From NCBI GenBank assembly GCA_947586255.1, contig CANPXP010000030.1:1-33855 (forward strand): a DNA stretch of 33,855 nucleotides. Reading direction: 5' to 3'. Below, in pieces: positions 14,115 to 22,537 of this stretch. The first letter of the stretch is position 1; every line of letters begins with the position of its first letter. The position numbers and the translations under genes are program-made. Below the pieces are notes generated by a model. The model was not told the DNA's origin. It made no database searches and worked only from the letters and a program-made list of their open reading frames with translations. The DNA comes from an uncultured Lachnospiraceae bacterium (GTDB lineage: Bacteria > Bacillota > Clostridia > Lachnospirales > Lachnospiraceae).

Positions 14115-15200
14115 CTATTTCTTTCCGATGTAACCCATAGCCTTCAGCGTCTCCGCGCAGAGAACCGCGCCGCCCGCCGCGCCGCGAACCGTATTGTGGG
14201 ACAGGCCGATGAACTTCCAGTCGTACACGCTGTCCTCTCTGATTCTACCGATGCTGATTCCCATGCCCCTCTCGTAATCCACATCCAGCTTGACCTGCGG
14301 CCTGTTGTCCTCCTCCATCACCTGAATAAACTGCTTCGGTGCGCTGGGGAGTTTCAATTCCTGCGGAAGCCCGCTGAAGCTTACGAGCTTCTCCACGAGC
14401 TGTTCCTTCGTGGGCTTCTTGCGGAATTTCACGAACACTGCCGCGGTGTGGCCGTCCAGCACGGGCACACGGATGCACTGGCAGGTGATGACCGGCTCCG
14501 CAGCGGGAACGATCTCGCCGTTTACGACCCTGCCCCAGATCTTGAGCGGCTCCTTCTCGCTCTTCTCCTCCTCGCCGCCGATGTAGGGAATCACGTTCTC
14601 CACCATCTCCGGCCAGTCCTGAAAAGTCTTGCCCGCTCCCGAGATCGCCTGATAGGTGGTCGCGACGACCTCATATGGCTCAAACTCTTTCCACGCGGTC
14701 AGGACAGGCGTATAACTCTGAATGGAGCAGTTCGGCTTGACGGCGATAAACCCTCTGGTTGTTCCGAGCCGCTTCTTCTGCGCCTCGATCACCTCGAAGT
14801 GATCCGCGTTGATCTCCGGAATGACCATGGGCACGTCCGGCGTCCAGCGGTGCGCGCTGTTGTTGGACACGACGGGAGTCTCCGTCTTCGCGTAGTCCTC
14901 CTCGATCTTCCGGATCTCCTCCTTGGTCATATCCACCGCGGAGAAGACGAAATCGACCTCGGCCGCCACCGCGTCCACCTCGTTGACGTTCTTCACAACG
15001 ATATCCTTCACGGCCTCAGGCATGGGCGTCTGCATCTTCCATCTGCCGCCCACCGCCTCCGCGTAGGTCTTGCCGGCGGAGCGCGGACTCGCCGCAATCG
15101 TCGTCACCTCGAACCACGGGTGGTTCTCCAGCAGCGAGATGAATCGCTGTCCCACCATGCCGGTGCCGCCTAAAATTCCCACTCTCAGTTTGTCGCTCAT
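14115..15200 (-). CDS. asd: Aspartate-semialdehyde dehydrogenase, archaeal/fungal type, 361 aa
   Basis: The enzyme reduces L-aspartyl-4-phosphate with NADPH to aspartate semialdehyde, the branch point for lysine/diaminopimelate, threonine and methionine. The Rossmann motif is GILGGTGMVGQRF (8-20) and the catalytic cysteine is C158 in AVKPNCSIQSYTP. This NCSIQ form and the 361-residue length fit the archaeal/yeast subfamily rather than the common bacterial one. The start is the ATG at 15200, with AAAGGAG nine bases away inside the last codons of argH. A longer in-frame reading to 15407 overlaps argH and gives low-complexity antisense-like residues, so it is rejected. Co-transcribed with argH (stop and start 2 bases apart). 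Confidence 0.95.
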   Translation of the reverse strand: MSDKLRVGILGGTGMVGQRFISLLENHPWFEVTTIAASPRSAGKTYAEAVGGRWKMQTPMPEAVKDIVVKNVNEVDAVAAEVDFVFSAVDMTKEEIRKIEEDYAKTETPVVSNNSAHRWTPDVPMVIPEINADHFEVIEAQKKRLGTTRGFIAVKPNCSIQSYTPVLTAWKEFEPYEVVATTYQAISGAGKTFQDWPEMVENVIPYIGGEEEKSEKEPLKIWGRVVNGEIVPAAEPVITCQCIRVPVLDGHTAAVFVKFRKKPTKEQLVEKLVSFSGLPQELKLPSAPKQFIQVMEEDNRPQVKLDVDYERGMGISIGRIREDSVYDWKFIGLSHNTVRGAAGGAVLCAETLKAMGYIGKK

Positions 15201-15202
15201 AT

Positions 15203-16603
15203 CTAAATGCTCCTTTCTATCTGCCAGTCCTTCTCCAGGTACTCTCTCTCTGTGGCAATAATCTTTCGCATGATCTCCGGCCCTGGCGCTCCCAGCGTCA
15301 GGCGCTTCTCCACACAGGTCTTCAGGCTGACGGCGTCGTAAAAATCCTCCTCGAAGACGGGGCTGATGTCCTTTAGCTCCTCGATCGACAGATCCTCGAT
15401 CCCGCACTGTTTATCGATACAGTACAGCACCAGCCTGCCGATGATGCCGTGAGCGTCGCGGAAAGGCACTCCCCTGCCGACGAGATAATCCGCCGCGTCC
15501 GTCGCGTTGGTAAATCCGTGCATGGCGCTCTTTTCCATGACGTCCTTCCGGAACTTCATCGTGCGGACCATGCCCTCGAACAGGCCGAGACACCCCTTCG
15601 CCGTATCGATGGCATCGAAGGTCAGCTCCTTGTCCTCCTGCATATCCTTGTTGTAGGCGAGCGGAAGCCCCTTCATAGTTGTGAGAATCGACATGAGCGC
15701 GCCGTAGACCCTGCCCGTCTTGCCGCGGATCAGTTCCGCGATATCGGGATTCTTCTTCTGCGGCATGATGCTGCTCCCCGTGGAATACGCGTCGTCGATC
15801 TCCACAAAGCGGTACTCGTCGCTGTTCCAGATGATAATTTCCTCGCTGAACCGGCTCAGGTGCATCATGATCACGGACAGCGCCGCCAGAAATTCGATCA
15901 CATAATCTCTGTCCGCAACGGAATCCATGCTGTTCAGGGTCGGCCCCTCAAAGCCCAGAAGCGACGCCGTATAGTTGCGGTCCAGCGGGTAGGTCGTTCC
16001 CGCCAGGGCCCCCGCGCCGAGCGGGCAGTAGTTCATGCGCATATAAATATCCTTCAGGCGCGATCTGTCGCGCTTGAACATCTCGAAGTAAGCCCCCACA
16101 TGGTGCGCCAGCGTCACCGGCTGCGCCTTCTGCATATGCGTAAAGCCCGGCATATAAGTCTCCGTGTGCTCCTCCATCACGCGAAGCAGCGTGTGCATAA
16201 GCTCCTTGACCAGCCCGTCCACGGAGAGCACCTCCAGTCTGGTGTACAGCTTCATGTCCAGCGCCACCTGATCGTTGCGGCTTCTGCCGGTGTGCAGCTT
16301 CTTGCCCACATCGCCGACGCGCTCGATCAGATTGGCCTCCACAAAGCTGTGGATATCCTCGTACTCCTCCGTGATCTGCAGTCTGCCCTCATCCACATCC
16401 CTGCGGATACCCGTGAGTCCCTTCAGAATGTCGTCCTTCTCGTCCTTCGTCAGGATCCCCTGTTTCGCCAGCATGACGACATGGGCAATGCTGCCCTCGA
16501 TATCCTGCGCGAAAAACTTCTGATCAAAGGAGATCGACGCGTTGAAGTTATATACGAGCTTGTCCGTCTCCTTGGTAAAACGGCCGCCCCACAACTGTGC
16601 CAT
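15203..16603 (-). CDS. argH: Argininosuccinate lyase, 466 aa
   Basis: This enzyme splits argininosuccinate into arginine and fumarate, the last step of arginine synthesis, as a cytoplasmic homotetramer of the fumarase/aspartase superfamily. It shows the N-terminal WGGRF, HTGRSRND (104-111), THMQKAQP (155-162) and the superfamily signature GSSIMPQKKNP (276-286) with the catalytic serine. Length is normal. The start ATG at 16603 has GGAGG eight bases upstream. Its 3' end carries the ribosome binding site of asd. It has its own promoter. No other arginine gene is in the window. Confidence 0.96.
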   Translation of the reverse strand: MAQLWGGRFTKETDKLVYNFNASISFDQKFFAQDIEGSIAHVVMLAKQGILTKDEKDDILKGLTGIRRDVDEGRLQITEEYEDIHSFVEANLIERVGDVGKKLHTGRSRNDQVALDMKLYTRLEVLSVDGLVKELMHTLLRVMEEHTETYMPGFTHMQKAQPVTLAHHVGAYFEMFKRDRSRLKDIYMRMNYCPLGAGALAGTTYPLDRNYTASLLGFEGPTLNSMDSVADRDYVIEFLAALSVIMMHLSRFSEEIIIWNSDEYRFVEIDDAYSTGSSIMPQKKNPDIAELIRGKTGRVYGALMSILTTMKGLPLAYNKDMQEDKELTFDAIDTAKGCLGLFEGMVRTMKFRKDVMEKSAMHGFTNATDAADYLVGRGVPFRDAHGIIGRLVLYCIDKQCGIEDLSIEELKDISPVFEEDFYDAVSLKTCVEKRLTLGAPGPEIMRKIIATEREYLEKDWQIERSI

Positions 16604-16639
16604 GCGCTAGTCCTCCACTTTAAATTAAATCTGAATTTG

Positions 16640-16668
16640 ATGATAACACAAAATGCAATTCTTTTCAA
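16640..16668 (-). promoter_or_regulatory. Promoter of argH-asd
   Basis: On the minus strand TTGAAA (16668-16663) and TATCAT (16645-16640) are separated by 17 bases, 37 bases ahead of the argH ATG. The region is shared with the divergent ABC pair. I could not identify a convincing ARG box. Confidence 0.6.
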
Positions 16669-16700
16669 TCAAAACACATATTTTCTTATCATTCATACAA

Positions 16701-16715
16701 TATCGTAGAACGATA
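16701..16715 (+). promoter_or_regulatory. Short inverted repeat before the ABC ATPase start
   Basis: TATCGT-AGA-ACGATA is a perfect 6-base inverted repeat directly before AAGGAG (16715-16720). A further CTTATC (16685-16690)/GATAAG (16712-16717) pair surrounds it. It could be an operator or a small leader hairpin. No strong promoter was seen for this direction; TACAAT at 16696-16701 lacks a good -35. Confidence 0.35.
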
Positions 16716-16730
16716 AGGAGTTGTTATTCT

Positions 16731-17525
16731 ATGGAACTGCTGTCCCTGCACGACATTTCCTACGCCTACCACAATCTCAAGGGAGAGACCCCCGCGCTGT
16801 CGCACATCTCTTTTTCGGTGTCCCAGGGGGAATTTCTCGCCATCGTAGGTCCCAGCGGCTGCGGCAAGTCGACGCTTCTGTCCATGATTGCCGGGCTGCT
16901 TCTCCCCGAGGAGGGCGATCTGTTCTATAAGGGAAAATATATCACCGACTGCGGAACAGGCGCGGTCATGAAAGTCGGCTATATGCTCCAGCGCGACCAC
17001 CTGTTTGAGTGGCGCACGATCTATCGGAACGTCATACTCGGTCTGGAGCTGAATCACTCGCTCACCGGCGAAAATCTGGATTACGTGTCGAAGCTGTTAA
17101 AGGATTACGATCTCTACGCCTTCAAGGACAAAAAGCCCTCCGAGCTCTCCGGCGGCATGCGGCAGCGGGCGGCTCTCATACGCACGATGGCGATCCATCC
17201 GGATCTCTTTCTGTTAGACGAACCCTTCAGCGCGCTGGACTCTCAGACGCGGCTCAACGTCTCCGCGGACATCGCGCAGATCATCCGCAGCACCGACAAG
17301 ACCGCCATTCTGATCACCCATGATCTGTCCGAGGCGATCACGCTGGCGGACCGCGTGCTCGTCCTGTCCAGAAGACCCGCCCGCGTCAAGTGCGAGATGC
17401 CGATCCGGTTCGCCGTGGACCGCAGCGATCCGCTCAGGATCAGAAGCACCGCGGAATATCAGCTCTATTTCAATCAATTGTGGGAGGTGTTGACAAATGA
17501 ACAGGCAGATGCCCCGAAAGGCTGA
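16731..17525 (+). CDS. ABC importer ATP-binding protein, nitrate/sulfonate/taurine class (SsuB/TauB-like), 264 aa
   Basis: This is a cytoplasmic importer ATPase. The Walker A motif is GPSGCGKST (40-48), the signature LSGGMRQR, Walker B LFLLDEPFSALD, and the H-loop LITHDLSEA; all are intact. The DEPFSALD and THDLSEAI forms fit the SsuB/TauB/NrtD class. The ATG at 16731 has AAGGAG ten bases upstream. An in-frame ATG at 16653 would place the start in the divergent promoter and add a non-conserved segment. The gene overlaps the permease gene by 29 bases. The substrate cannot be read from the ATPase; sulfonates, nitrate or pyrimidine (thiamine precursor) compounds are all carried by relatives. Confidence 0.9.
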   Translation: MELLSLHDISYAYHNLKGETPALSHISFSVSQGEFLAIVGPSGCGKSTLLSMIAGLLLPEEGDLFYKGKYITDCGTGAVMKVGYMLQRDHLFEWRTIYRNVILGLELNHSLTGENLDYVSKLLKDYDLYAFKDKKPSELSGGMRQRAALIRTMAIHPDLFLLDEPFSALDSQTRLNVSADIAQIIRSTDKTAILITHDLSEAITLADRVLVLSRRPARVKCEMPIRFAVDRSDPLRIRSTAEYQLYFNQLWEVLTNEQADAPKG

Positions 17526-18318
17526 CGGCATTTCCGACAACCAGCGTATCTTCCTGAAAGCGCACAGGCGCCACCACCATGTGGTCGCGCTGTCCAGGCT
17601 GCTTCTGACGGCCGCCTTCCTGCTTCTCTGGGAACTGGCCGCGCGGCTTCAATGGATCGACGCCTTCTTTTTCAGCAGCCCCTGCGGCATCGCGGCCTAC
17701 CTGTACCACATGATCGCGGACGGCTCTTTCTTCACACACACGGGAATCACGCTGGCGGAGATTCTGGTAAGTTTCCTTCTGGTCACGGTCTTCAGTCTGT
17801 TTGCGGCGTCGCTCTTGTGGTATATTCCGCATCTCGCCGAAGTCCTGGAGCCCTATCTGGTCATCCTCAATTCCCTGCCGAAATCGGCTCTCGCGCCCCT
17901 TCTGATCGTCTGGCTTGGCACGGGAACGGACACCATCATCGTCGCCGGGATCTCCGTGGCCGTCTTCGGCTCCGTCATCAACCTGTACACAGGCTTCTGT
18001 CAGGCGGATCCGGAAATGTTAAAACTCATATACACCCTGGGCGGCAGCCGCAGGGACGCCTTCCTGAAGGTGATCTTTCCAGGCTCAGTGCCGTTGATTC
18101 TGAGCAATATGAAGGTCAATATCGGCCTGTCCCTGGTGGGCGTCATCATCGGGGAATTTCTCGCCGCGAGGCGCGGGCTGGGGTATCTGATCATCTACGG
18201 CTCCCAGGTGTTCCAGCTGAATATGATGATCACCTCCATCATCATCCTGTGCGTCATCGCCATGCTCTTCTACAAGCTGATTCAGAATCTGGAGCACTAC
18301 TACCGAAAAAAATACTGA
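17497..18318 (+). CDS. ABC importer permease, SsuC/TauC-like, 273 aa
   Basis: This is an inner-membrane permease with about six hydrophobic segments between residues 30 and 265. Examples are SRLLLTAAFLLLWELAARL and ILVSFLLVTVFSLFAASLLW. The EAA loop that contacts the ATPase is LIYTLGGSRRDAFLKVIFPGSVPLI. The N-terminus is His/Arg-rich (HRRHHH). The ATG at 17497 has GGGAGG about nine bases upstream and lies inside the end of the ATPase gene. No substrate-binding protein gene follows; transcription ends at a strong hairpin. The binding protein must be encoded elsewhere, or the pair is shared. Confidence 0.9.
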   Translation: MNRQMPRKADGISDNQRIFLKAHRRHHHVVALSRLLLTAAFLLLWELAARLQWIDAFFFSSPCGIAAYLYHMIADGSFFTHTGITLAEILVSFLLVTVFSLFAASLLWYIPHLAEVLEPYLVILNSLPKSALAPLLIVWLGTGTDTIIVAGISVAVFGSVINLYTGFCQADPEMLKLIYTLGGSRRDAFLKVIFPGSVPLILSNMKVNIGLSLVGVIIGEFLAARRGLGYLIIYGSQVFQLNMMITSIIILCVIAMLFYKLIQNLEHYYRKKY

Positions 18319-18359
18319 TATCCCAAACAGGCTGTCCTCTCTCTGCCAAGGCAAAAAGC

Positions 18360-18395
18360 AAGGCACATGGTCCCGCAAACTGTTCCATGTGCCTT
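18360..18395. terminator. Bidirectional terminator between the ABC permease and nrdG
   Basis: AAGGCACATGG (18360-18370) pairs perfectly with CCATGTGCCTT (18385-18395) around a 14-base loop. On the plus side TTTGTGTCGTGTCT follows. On the minus side the stem is followed by GCTTTTTGCC. It separates two convergent operons. Confidence 0.8.
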
Positions 18396-18474
18396 TGTGT
18401 CGTGTCTCTGTTCAATTTTTTCATACAGCCGGTTTCTCTGAGGCAGCACCGCGGACTGCAAAGCGCAGGAATTC

Positions 18475-18999
18475 TCATGTTTCCCGCCACAGCACGGTCT
18501 CACCGCTCTTCAGGGATTTCTTCACATCTATGATGCGCTGGTTGGAGGAACCGCGAAACTGCAGGCTGATATCTTTTTTCTCCAGAACGAACTCCCCGTC
18601 CACCAGCACGTCGATGCAGTTGAGGAACTCTCTCATGCCCTCCCACTGTGCGCAGAACCGCTCCAGGACATCCCGCTCGAACAGATACCCCGTGTAGCAC
18701 CAGATCGTCTTGTGTGGATAGCGCTTTTTCGCCTCCCGCACAAGCGGCAGGAGCCCCTGCATATTCCCATATTCAAGAGGTTCCCCGCCGAGGAGCGTAA
18801 GCCCTGCAATATAGTCCGGCGCAAGCTCCGTCAGAAGCTTCTCCTGCACGTCATCGTCAAAAGGCGCCCCGTAGCCGAAATCCCAAGTCATCTCATTGAA
18901 ACAGCCCTCGCAGTGATGCGTGCAGCCGCTCACGAACAGGGAAACCCGCACGCCGGGGCCGTTGGCGATATCACAGTTTTTGATCTCCGCATAGTTCAT
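18475..18999 (-). CDS. nrdG: Anaerobic ribonucleotide reductase activating enzyme, 174 aa
   Basis: This radical-SAM activase places the glycyl radical on NrdD. The cluster motif C26-x3-C30-x2-C33 (CTHHCEGC) binds the 4Fe-4S cluster, with the first cysteine preceded by RVSLFVSG. TLLGGEPL is the SAM-binding GGE motif. Length is normal for NrdG. The ATG at 18999 follows AAAGGGA and lies 12 bases after the nrdD stop, so the two form one operon. About 80 bases separate its stop from the terminator. Confidence 0.95.
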   Translation of the reverse strand: MNYAEIKNCDIANGPGVRVSLFVSGCTHHCEGCFNEMTWDFGYGAPFDDDVQEKLLTELAPDYIAGLTLLGGEPLEYGNMQGLLPLVREAKKRYPHKTIWCYTGYLFERDVLERFCAQWEGMREFLNCIDVLVDGEFVLEKKDISLQFRGSSNQRIIDVKKSLKSGETVLWRET

Positions 19000-19011
19000 A
19001 CGATTCCCTTT

Positions 19012-21174
19012 TTAGAGATGCAGCACGCGCTCCTTGATCTCCTGCGTGCGACCCTGATTCCAGAACTGTGTGCCGATATAGCCGCAGGTGCGCCTCGCCA
19101 CATTCATCTTGTTCTGATCCGTATTGCCGCAGTTCGGACATTTCCAGATCAGCTTGCCGTCGGGATTCGCGACAATCTGAATCTCGCCGTGATAGTCGCA
19201 GGCCTGACAGTAATCGCTCTTGGTATTTAACTCCGCGTACATGATATTCTCATAGATATACTGCATCACAGAAAGCACCGCGTCCAAGTTGTTCTCCATG
19301 TTCGGCACTTCCACATAGCTGATCGCACCGCCCGGGGACAGCTCCTGGAACTGCGCCTCGAATTTCAGCTTGTCAAAGGCGTTGATCGGCTCCGTCACAT
19401 GCACATGGTAGCTGTTGGTGATATAGTTCTTATCCGTGACGCCCTCGATGACGCCGAAGCGCTTCTGCAGGCATTTCGCGAACTTGTAAGTGGTGGACTC
19501 CAGCGGCGTGCCATACAGACTGAAATCGATGTTCGTCTCCTCCCGCCACTCTTTGCAGGCGTTGTTCAAGTACTGCATGACCTTCAGCGCAAACGGCGTC
19601 GCCTCCGGATCGGTATGGCTGTGTCCCGTCATATATCTGGTACACTCGCACAGGCCCGCATAGCCGAGAGAAATCGTAGAATACCCGTTGTAGAGGAGCT
19701 TGTCGATCTTCTCCCCCTTCTTCAGCCGCGCGAGCGCCCCGTTCTGCCACAGAATCGGCGCCACATCGGAAACCGTTCCCTTCAGCCTCTCGTGCCGGCA
19801 CATCAGCGCTCTCCTGCACAGCTCCAGCCGCTCGTCCATGATCTCCCAGAACCGCTTCATATCCCTGCCGGAGGAGCACGCCACATCCACCAGATTCAGG
19901 GTGACTACCCCCTGATTGAACCGCCCGTAGAACTGCGGCCGGTCATTCTCGTCGTGATATACGGTGAGGAAGGAGCGGCAGCCCATGCAGGGATAACAGT
20001 TGCCGTCCTTTAAGTTCTTCATGACCTTCTCGGAAATATAGTCGGGCACCATGCGCTTGGCGGTGCATCTGGCCGCCAGCTTCGTCAGTTCCCAGTACTT
20101 GCTGCCCTCGCGGATATTGTCCTCCTCCAGCACGTAAATCAGCTTCGGAAAAGCAGGCGTAATGTAGACGCCCTTCTCGTTCTTGACTCCCTGGATGCGC
20201 TGGTTGAGCATCTCTTCTATAATCATGGCCAGATCGTCCCGCAGACGTCCCTCCGGCACCTCGTCGATATACATGAATACGGTGATAAAGGGCGCCTGTC
20301 CGTTGGTGGTCATCAGCGTGATGACCTGATACTGGATGATCTGCACCCCGCGCTTGATCTCATCCCGCACGCGCCGCTCCGCGATCCGGTTGATCTGCTC
20401 GTCGCTCGCCTCGACCCCGCTCTCCTCCATCTCCGACCGGATCTCCCGACGGAATTTCTCGCGGCTCACCTGTACGAACGGCGCCAGATGCGACAGCGAA
20501 ATGCTCTGTCCGCCGTACTGGCAGCTGGCGATCTGCGCAATGCACTGAGTCGCCACATTGCAGGCGGTGGCGAAGCTCTTGGGCGTGTCGATCATCGTCT
20601 CGCTCACCACGGTACCGTTCTGCAGCATATCTTCCAGATTGACCAGACAACAGTTGTGCATGTGCTGCGCAAAGTAGTCCGCGTCATGGAAGTGGATGAT
20701 TCCCTGCTCATGCGCCTCCACGATATCGGGCGGCAGCAGGAATCGCTTCGTGATGTCCTTGCTGACCTCTCCGGCCATATAATCCCGCTGCACGCTGTTG
20801 ACCGTAGGATTCTTGTTGGAGTTTTCCTGCTTGACTTCCTCATTATTGCAGTCTAAGAGCGTCAGGATCTGTTTGTCCGTGGAGTTCGACTTTCTGACAA
20901 GCGCTCTCTTATAGCGATAGGTAATATAGTTGCGCGCCATCGTGTACGCGCGGTACTTCATCAGCTGGTTCTCAACCATATCCTGAATCTCTTCCACGCT
21001 CGGAGACCGCTTCATCTCCTCGCAGTTTCTGGCCACGACCTCCGCAATCTCTTCGATCTCCCGCTCCGACAGCTTCTCCTCCTCCTTGACGCTGTCGTTC
21101 GCCTTACAGATCGCCGCCGTGATCTTGCCAAGATCAAAATTGACTTCCGCCCCGCTTCTCTTAATGATTTTCAT
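19012..21174 (-). CDS. nrdD: Anaerobic ribonucleoside-triphosphate reductase (class III), 720 aa
   Basis: The enzyme reduces ribonucleotides to deoxyribonucleotides under anaerobic conditions using a glycyl radical. The N-terminal ATP-cone allosteric domain occupies about 1-95 (IIKRSGAEVNFDLGKITAAI). The ten-stranded barrel core includes HMHNCCLVNLEDML and CYPCMGCRSFL. Near the end, CQAC and CPNC form the structural zinc site, and the radical glycine is G698 in RRTCGYIG. All key parts are present and the length is normal. The start ATG at 21174 has a G-rich site (GGGGG) about nine bases upstream. It is first in the operon with nrdG, behind a promoter overlapped by NrdR-box-like sequence. Confidence 0.96.
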   Translation of the reverse strand: MKIIKRSGAEVNFDLGKITAAICKANDSVKEEEKLSEREIEEIAEVVARNCEEMKRSPSVEEIQDMVENQLMKYRAYTMARNYITYRYKRALVRKSNSTDKQILTLLDCNNEEVKQENSNKNPTVNSVQRDYMAGEVSKDITKRFLLPPDIVEAHEQGIIHFHDADYFAQHMHNCCLVNLEDMLQNGTVVSETMIDTPKSFATACNVATQCIAQIASCQYGGQSISLSHLAPFVQVSREKFRREIRSEMEESGVEASDEQINRIAERRVRDEIKRGVQIIQYQVITLMTTNGQAPFITVFMYIDEVPEGRLRDDLAMIIEEMLNQRIQGVKNEKGVYITPAFPKLIYVLEEDNIREGSKYWELTKLAARCTAKRMVPDYISEKVMKNLKDGNCYPCMGCRSFLTVYHDENDRPQFYGRFNQGVVTLNLVDVACSSGRDMKRFWEIMDERLELCRRALMCRHERLKGTVSDVAPILWQNGALARLKKGEKIDKLLYNGYSTISLGYAGLCECTRYMTGHSHTDPEATPFALKVMQYLNNACKEWREETNIDFSLYGTPLESTTYKFAKCLQKRFGVIEGVTDKNYITNSYHVHVTEPINAFDKLKFEAQFQELSPGGAISYVEVPNMENNLDAVLSVMQYIYENIMYAELNTKSDYCQACDYHGEIQIVANPDGKLIWKCPNCGNTDQNKMNVARRTCGYIGTQFWNQGRTQEIKERVLHL

Positions 21175-21248
21175 TCCGTAACGCCCCCATGTTCTATCTG
21201 ATACCCCGCATCTGCAGCCCTGGATTTTCTGTCTTTTCCCGTCGCGTG

Positions 21249-21292
21249 TACTATATATTGTAGCACGATAAAATATTATGTCAAGTTATTGT
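21249..21292 (-). promoter_or_regulatory. nrdDG promoter with NrdR-box-like operators
   Basis: On the minus strand TTGACA (21284-21279) and TACAAT (21262-21257) are 16 bases apart. The sequence TACTATATATTGTA at 21249-21262 (plus strand) fits the NrdR box consensus (ACACWATATATWGT), except at the two outermost bases on its 5' side, and overlaps the -10. A poorer half-conserved copy, TGTCAAGTTATTGT (21279-21292), overlaps the -35 with centres about 30 bases apart, the usual spacing for paired NrdR boxes. This predicts repression by NrdR-dATP/ATP. NrdR itself is not in the window. Confidence 0.65.
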
Positions 21293-21327
21293 GGTGTCTA
21301 TTTCCATAGAATTTTCAAAGAATTATG

Positions 21328-21348
21328 TTGACTGACCAGATTAGTCAA
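21328..21348. promoter_or_regulatory. Inverted repeat upstream of the nrdDG promoter
   Basis: TTGACT (21328-21333) and AGTCAA (21343-21348) form an inverted repeat with a 9-base centre. It lies upstream of the nrdD -35 and could bind an activator or repressor. I do not recognise the site. The rest of 21300-21419 shows nothing further that I can name. Confidence 0.35.
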
Positions 21349-21419
21349 TTCCGAAAAAATCGTCCGCCGCACCCTGCGCCGCCGCAAGTCCGATCCCCGC
21401 CCGCCGGACAACAGGCAGC

Positions 21420-21446
21420 AAAAAAGGCTCCGCCTGTGCGAAGCCT
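21420..21446 (-). terminator. Terminator of the tRNA-Thr gene
   Basis: On the minus strand AGGCTTCGC pairs with GCGGAGCCT (one mismatch position) around a four-base loop and is followed by six T residues (complement of 21420-21425). It lies 7 bases after the tRNA 3' end. Confidence 0.85.
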
Positions 21447-21453
21447 GTCTCCA

Positions 21454-21526
21454 AGCTGGAAAAGGGACTCGAACCCTCGACCTACTGATTACGAATCAGT
21501 TGCGCTACCAACTGCGCTATTCCAGC
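21454..21526 (-). tRNA. tRNA-Thr, anticodon CGT
   Basis: This is a 73-base cloverleaf on the minus strand. The acceptor stem GCTGGAA pairs with TTCCAGC, with a discriminator T. The D arm is GCGC-AGTTGGTA-GCGC. The anticodon stem ACTGA/TCAGT encloses the loop TTCGTAA, giving anticodon CGT (threonine codon ACG). The T arm is GAGGG-TTCGAGT-CCCTT. CCA is not encoded. It has its own near-consensus promoter and a terminator, so it is a single-gene unit. Confidence 0.95.
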
Positions 21527-21536
21527 AACAAAAATT

Positions 21537-21565
21537 ATTATACTGATTCATGCGCTATTTTGCAA
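21537..21565 (-). promoter_or_regulatory. Promoter of the tRNA-Thr gene
   Basis: On the minus strand TTGCAA (21565-21560) and a perfect TATAAT (21542-21537) are separated by 17 bases, ten bases ahead of the mature tRNA 5' end. Confidence 0.8.
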
Positions 21566-21607
21566 GAACATTTTTGATTTTTCTCAGGATTTTTTTCTGC
21601 GCTTTTC

Positions 21608-22489
21608 CTACCGCTCTTTTTCCCTGTCCAAATGCACATCCATCTGCGGGTACGGGATGGTCACGCCGGCCTCGTCCAGCGCGTACTTGATCTGCTCCGT
21701 CATGCGCCATCTGCAGTCCCAGTAATCACCGTTGGCCGTCCAGCAGCGCGCACACAGCTTCACGCCGCTGTCCGCCAGCTCCTGCACGAGCACGCTCTGC
21801 TCCCGTTCCTTCAGCACAGCCTCATCCCCCCGCATCACACGCAAGATTGCCTCCCGCGCCGTCCGGATATCGTCGTCGTAGGAGATCGAGACGGGAATGT
21901 CCAGCTTGCGCTCCGAGAGCGCGCTCATATTGATGATGCAGGCGTTGGCAAGCGTGCCGTTGGGAATGATGACGACGTGGTTCTCCGGCGTCGCCAGCTT
22001 CGTATAGAAAATCTGAATCTCCTCGACGGTTCCCTCGTGACCGCTCTCATCCGCCTTGATATAATCGCCCACCTTGAAGGGCTTCACCAGCAGAATCAGC
22101 ACGCCGCCGGCAAAATTGGACAGACTGCCCTGCACCGCCAGACCGATCGCCACGCCCGCGGAGCCGAGAATCGCCGCCACACCCGCAGCGTCCAGCCCGA
22201 ACTCCGACGCGATCATGAACACCAGCACGATGTAGAGAACCGCCTTGAGGAAGGAGTCGAGGAACTGCACGACGCCCACGTCCGCATTGCCCCGCTTCAG
22301 AGAACGGCGCACAAGTCTGCGCACCAGCCGTATGAGCTGTGCGCCGATCGCAAAGACGATCAGCGCCATCAGCACTTTGATGCCAAACCGCAGCGCATTC
22401 TCCGGAAACTGCCTCATATAAGTCCCGATCAGTCCGACGTCGATCTCCTCCGACGCGATCTGTCCGATTTCCGTGATCTGTTCCTCCAT
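21608..22489 (-). CDS. Small-conductance mechanosensitive channel (MscS family), 293 aa
   Basis: This tension-gated membrane channel releases solutes on osmotic downshock. It has three hydrophobic segments at about 33-55, 78-100 and 103-135. The pore-lining third helix has the Gly/Ala pattern AAGVAAILGSAGVAIGLAVQGSLSNFAGG. It is followed by the cytoplasmic beta domain start KPFKVGDYIKADESGHEGTV, which is diagnostic for the family, and by NGTLANACIINMS. The C-terminal vestibule runs to about 285. The start ATG at 22489 has GGGAGG close by (three bases). It lies 48 bases after glgB and is probably co-transcribed. I see no clear terminator before the tRNA promoter. Confidence 0.93.
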   Translation of the reverse strand: MEEQITEIGQIASEEIDVGLIGTYMRQFPENALRFGIKVLMALIVFAIGAQLIRLVRRLVRRSLKRGNADVGVVQFLDSFLKAVLYIVLVFMIASEFGLDAAGVAAILGSAGVAIGLAVQGSLSNFAGGVLILLVKPFKVGDYIKADESGHEGTVEEIQIFYTKLATPENHVVIIPNGTLANACIINMSALSERKLDIPVSISYDDDIRTAREAILRVMRGDEAVLKEREQSVLVQELADSGVKLCARCWTANGDYWDCRWRMTEQIKYALDEAGVTIPYPQMDVHLDREKER

Positions 22490-22537
22490 CTGCCTCCCGC
22501 TCCCTTTGCCGCCTTATCCGGCCGCGCTCATCCCCTG

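Noticed and set aside
14115..15407. Longer asd reading frame
   Set aside because: The extra N-terminal 69 codons overlap argH in another frame and lack similarity; the ATG at 15200 has a proper site and begins with the Rossmann motif.
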